Shown here piece after piece: positions 4,605 to 6,676 of a stretch of DNA of 6,676 nt. Position numbers and translations under genes: made by a program. Position 1 is the stretch's first letter; the number at the start of each line of letters is the position of its first letter. Under the pieces are notes generated by a model that was not told the origin of the DNA, did no database searches, and saw nothing but the letters and a program-made list of their open reading frames with translations. Source of the stretch: Alphaproteobacteria bacterium (GTDB lineage Bacteria; Pseudomonadota; Alphaproteobacteria; Rhizobiales; Devosiaceae); assembly GCA_018820005.1 (NCBI GenBank), contig JAHJOS010000021.1:1-6676 (forward strand), read 5' to 3'.

Positions 4605-6676
4605 ATGGCGCAGCACGAATTGCCGCCCGGCGCACCGGGCATTGAACCGACATGGTCATCAAGCGACAAGGATGCAGTGACCACTGCGCTGGGGTCGAGC
4701 CGGGTATGGGCCACGATCGGGCACGGCATCGTCAATGAGGTCTATTGGCCCTCGACGGGCCATCCGCAGATCCGCGACCTTGGGTTCATCGTGGCGGGGC
4801 CCCATGGCTGGACCGAGATCAAGCGGGCCAATCGCTATTCGATTTCCACGCCGCATGATGCGGTGCCGCTACCCAAGGTGGTGCATGAGGGCGAGGGCTA
4901 CCGGCTCGAGCTTGAGTTTTTGTGCCACCCGCTGCGCGATACGTTGCTGATCCGCTATGCGCTTTCGGGCGACGGCATGCGGCTTTATGCGATCCTGGCG
5001 CCGCATCTGAATGGGACGGGCGATAATGACGCCTGGGCCGGCGATGAGCTTTCGGCTGTTTCGGGCAATGTGGCACTGTGCCTGCGGGCCGATGCTGGGT
5101 TCTCGCGCAGCAGCGTGGGCTATGTCGGGACGTCCGATGGCTGGCAGGACTTTACCCACAATGGTGCCATGACCTGGCAGTTCGCGCATGCCAGCAATGG
5201 CAATGTGGCGCTGATGGGCGAACTCGCGTCCAACAGCGGGACACTATCGCTGGGTTTTGCCGAGACGGCCGAAGGCGCCCGCACCCTGTCGCGTTCGGGC
5301 GTCGCCGATGACTATGACGAGACGGTCAATCTGTTCGTCGAGCAGTGGCGGAACTGGTCGAGCGATCTGAGCATTCCCTATACGACGCCACAGTTGCGGC
5401 GCGAGGCCGAGCTTTCGGCTTCGGTTATAAAGGTGCACGAAGACCGCACCTATGCCGGCGCTGTCGTTGCGAGCCTGAGCGTGCCCTGGGGCAGCGGCCA
5501 TGACGATGCCGGTGGCTACCATCTGGTGTGGACGCGCGACACGGTTGAAGCTGCCTTTGCGCTGATTACCATTGGCAAGCTGGAAGATGCGGGCCGCACC
5601 CTGGACTATCTGATCGGGACGCAGGCCGACGACGGCAGCTGGGCACAGAACTATTTCCCCGATGGCCGCGGCTACTGGACGGGCAAGCAACTCGACGAGG
5701 TGGCGCTGCCGGTGCTGTTGGCGGGCAAATTGCAGACCGCCGGACATCTGACCTTCAGCACGCCCGAGCAGACCATGGTGCGGCGCGCGATCGGCTTTAT
5801 CGTGCGCAATGGGCCGATGAGCGATCAGGATCGCTGGGAAGAGAACGCGGGCGCGAGCCCGTTCACCCTGGCAGTGGTCGTTTCTGCGCTGGTGGTAGCC
5901 GCCGATTATTTCGGCGACGACGAACGCAACTATCTGCTGTCGCTGGCCGATTGCTGGAATGAGCGCATCGAGGAATGGACCTATGCCGACCACGGGCCGT
6001 TGGCCAGCGGTGATGGCATAGAGGGCTATTATGTGCGGATGTCGCCGCGGCCCGCCGACGGCGGGCTGGCAGGCTCGATCGACCGGCGCAATGTGGCGCA
6101 TGGCCTGGTGCCCGCCAAGCGGCTGCTGGGGATGGAGTTCATCTATCTGGTGCGCACCGGCCTGCGGTCAGCGCATGACAAGCGGATTGTCGATACGGTG
6201 GCCCTGGTTGACCAGTTCCTGCGGCGCGAGACGCCGAGCGGGCCGTCCTATTATCGGTACAATGGCGATGGCTATGGCGAAAAGGATGACGGCAGTGCCT
6301 TTGACGGCACGGGCGTCGGTCGGCTGTGGCCACTGCTTACGGGGGAGCGGGGCCATTACGCCGTTGCGGCCGGGCAGGACGCCAAGCCCTATCTGGACGC
6401 TATGGTGCGCATGGTGGGCCCGGGCGGCCTGTTGCCGGAACAGATCTGGGACAGTGAAGCCATCCTCGAGCGCGGGCTGGAGCCTGGCAAGCCGAGCGGC
6501 AGCGCCATGCCGCTGGTGTGGGCGCATGGTGAGTTTCTCAAGCTGCTGGCCGCTTCGGTGACCGGGCGATGTGCCGAGACATTCTCGGTAGTGGAAAACC
6601 GTTATGGCGGGCGGCAGCCCGTGGCGGCGTGCTGGCACTGGCGCGAGAACAGCGCCTTCTCCAGCGTGCCATCGGG
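4605..6676 (+). CDS. Glycoside hydrolase family 15 protein (glucoamylase/glucodextranase type), C-terminus cut by the window edge
   Basis: The frame runs without a stop to the window end (690 residues). An N-terminal beta-sandwich (about 10-255, including NEVYWPSTGHPQIRDLGF) matches the glucodextranase/glucoamylase N domain. The (alpha/alpha)6 barrel begins near 265. It contains the substrate-site motif HLVWTRD (306-312), DRWEENAGASPFTLA (409-423) with Glu412 the expected general acid, and LLPEQIWD (609-616) with Glu612 the expected general base. Family members with this architecture are usually about 780-800 residues, so perhaps 100 are missing. There is no signal peptide, unlike secreted glucoamylases, so it should act in the cytoplasm, removing glucose from the non-reducing ends of alpha-glucans or imported oligosaccharides. 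Preference for alpha-1,4 or alpha-1,6 bonds, or another alpha-glucoside, cannot be assigned. It is coupled to the preceding glucokinase gene. Confidence 0.93.
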   Translation, partial: MAQHELPPGAPGIEPTWSSSDKDAVTTALGSSRVWATIGHGIVNEVYWPSTGHPQIRDLGFIVAGPHGWTEIKRANRYSISTPHDAVPLPKVVHEGEGYRLELEFLCHPLRDTLLIRYALSGDGMRLYAILAPHLNGTGDNDAWAGDELSAVSGNVALCLRADAGFSRSSVGYVGTSDGWQDFTHNGAMTWQFAHASNGNVALMGELASNSGTLSLGFAETAEGARTLSRSGVADDYDETVNLFVEQWRNWSSDLSIPYTTPQLRREAELSASVIKVHEDRTYAGAVVASLSVPWGSGHDDAGGYHLVWTRDTVEAAFALITIGKLEDAGRTLDYLIGTQADDGSWAQNYFPDGRGYWTGKQLDEVALPVLLAGKLQTAGHLTFSTPEQTMVRRAIGFIVRNGPMSDQDRWEENAGASPFTLAVVVSALVVAADYFGDDERNYLLSLADCWNERIEEWTYADHGPLASGDGIEGYYVRMSPRPADGGLAGSIDRRNVAHGLVPAKRLLGMEFIYLVRTGLRSAHDKRIVDTVALVDQFLRRETPSGPSYYRYNGDGYGEKDDGSAFDGTGVGRLWPLLTGERGHYAVAAGQDAKPYLDAMVRMVGPGGLLPEQIWDSEAILERGLEPGKPSGSAMPLVWAHGEFLKLLAASVTGRCAETFSVVENRYGGRQPVAACWHWRENSAFSSVPS

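Noticed and set aside
3877..4662. Minus-strand open frame of 261 codons opposite the ROK kinase
   Set aside because: It covers the kinase gene in antisense; the kinase frame carries all conserved ROK motifs and a proper ribosome binding site.
5244..6101. Minus-strand open frame of 285 codons opposite the GH15 gene
   Set aside because: It lies wholly antisense to the GH15 barrel domain including catalytic motifs, and its product resembles no family.
1..6676. Mobile element, CRISPR array, tRNA, rRNA or toxin-antitoxin/defence genes
   Set aside because: No transposase or integrase motifs, no regularly spaced repeats and no RNA-gene signatures were seen; nearly all bases belong to five ordinary intact genes.

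Overview
The window is high-GC DNA with densely packed genes and a strong G/C bias at third codon positions. Together with its gene content (sugar-degrading enzymes, a short ROK kinase and an OmpR-type two-component system), it suggests an alphaproteobacterium, perhaps a Devosia-like member of the Hyphomicrobiales. The taxon is inferred from general character only; there is no rRNA or other marker in the window.

The layout is two divergent transcription units around a 309-bp control region (3598-3906). The left unit, on the minus strand, reads an OmpR/PhoB-type response regulator (2920-3597), its membrane sensor histidine kinase (1548-2918) and, after a 167-bp gap, a family 43 glycoside hydrolase (1380 to beyond the left edge). 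The right unit, on the plus strand, reads a short polyphosphate-glucokinase-like ROK kinase (3907-4599) and, 5 bp later, a family 15 glucoamylase-type hydrolase (4605 to beyond the right edge). All five reading frames are intact. The GH43 and GH15 genes are cut only by the window ends.

The right unit makes biochemical sense as a cytoplasmic module. GH15 would release glucose from alpha-glucans or oligosaccharides, and the kinase would trap it as glucose-6-phosphate. The GH43 protein has no signal peptide and looks like an intracellular beta-xylosidase or alpha-L-arabinofuranosidase acting on imported oligosaccharides. The two-component system sits between these activities and may regulate one or both sides, but its stimulus cannot be read from the sequence.

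The most notable non-coding signal is a pair of near-identical 16-bp elements in inverted orientation (3709-3724 and 3761-3776). Their centres are 52 bp apart, close to five helical turns, in the shared control region. They are good candidates for response-regulator binding sites. I see no mobile element, CRISPR array, tRNA or rRNA, and no clearly novel system.
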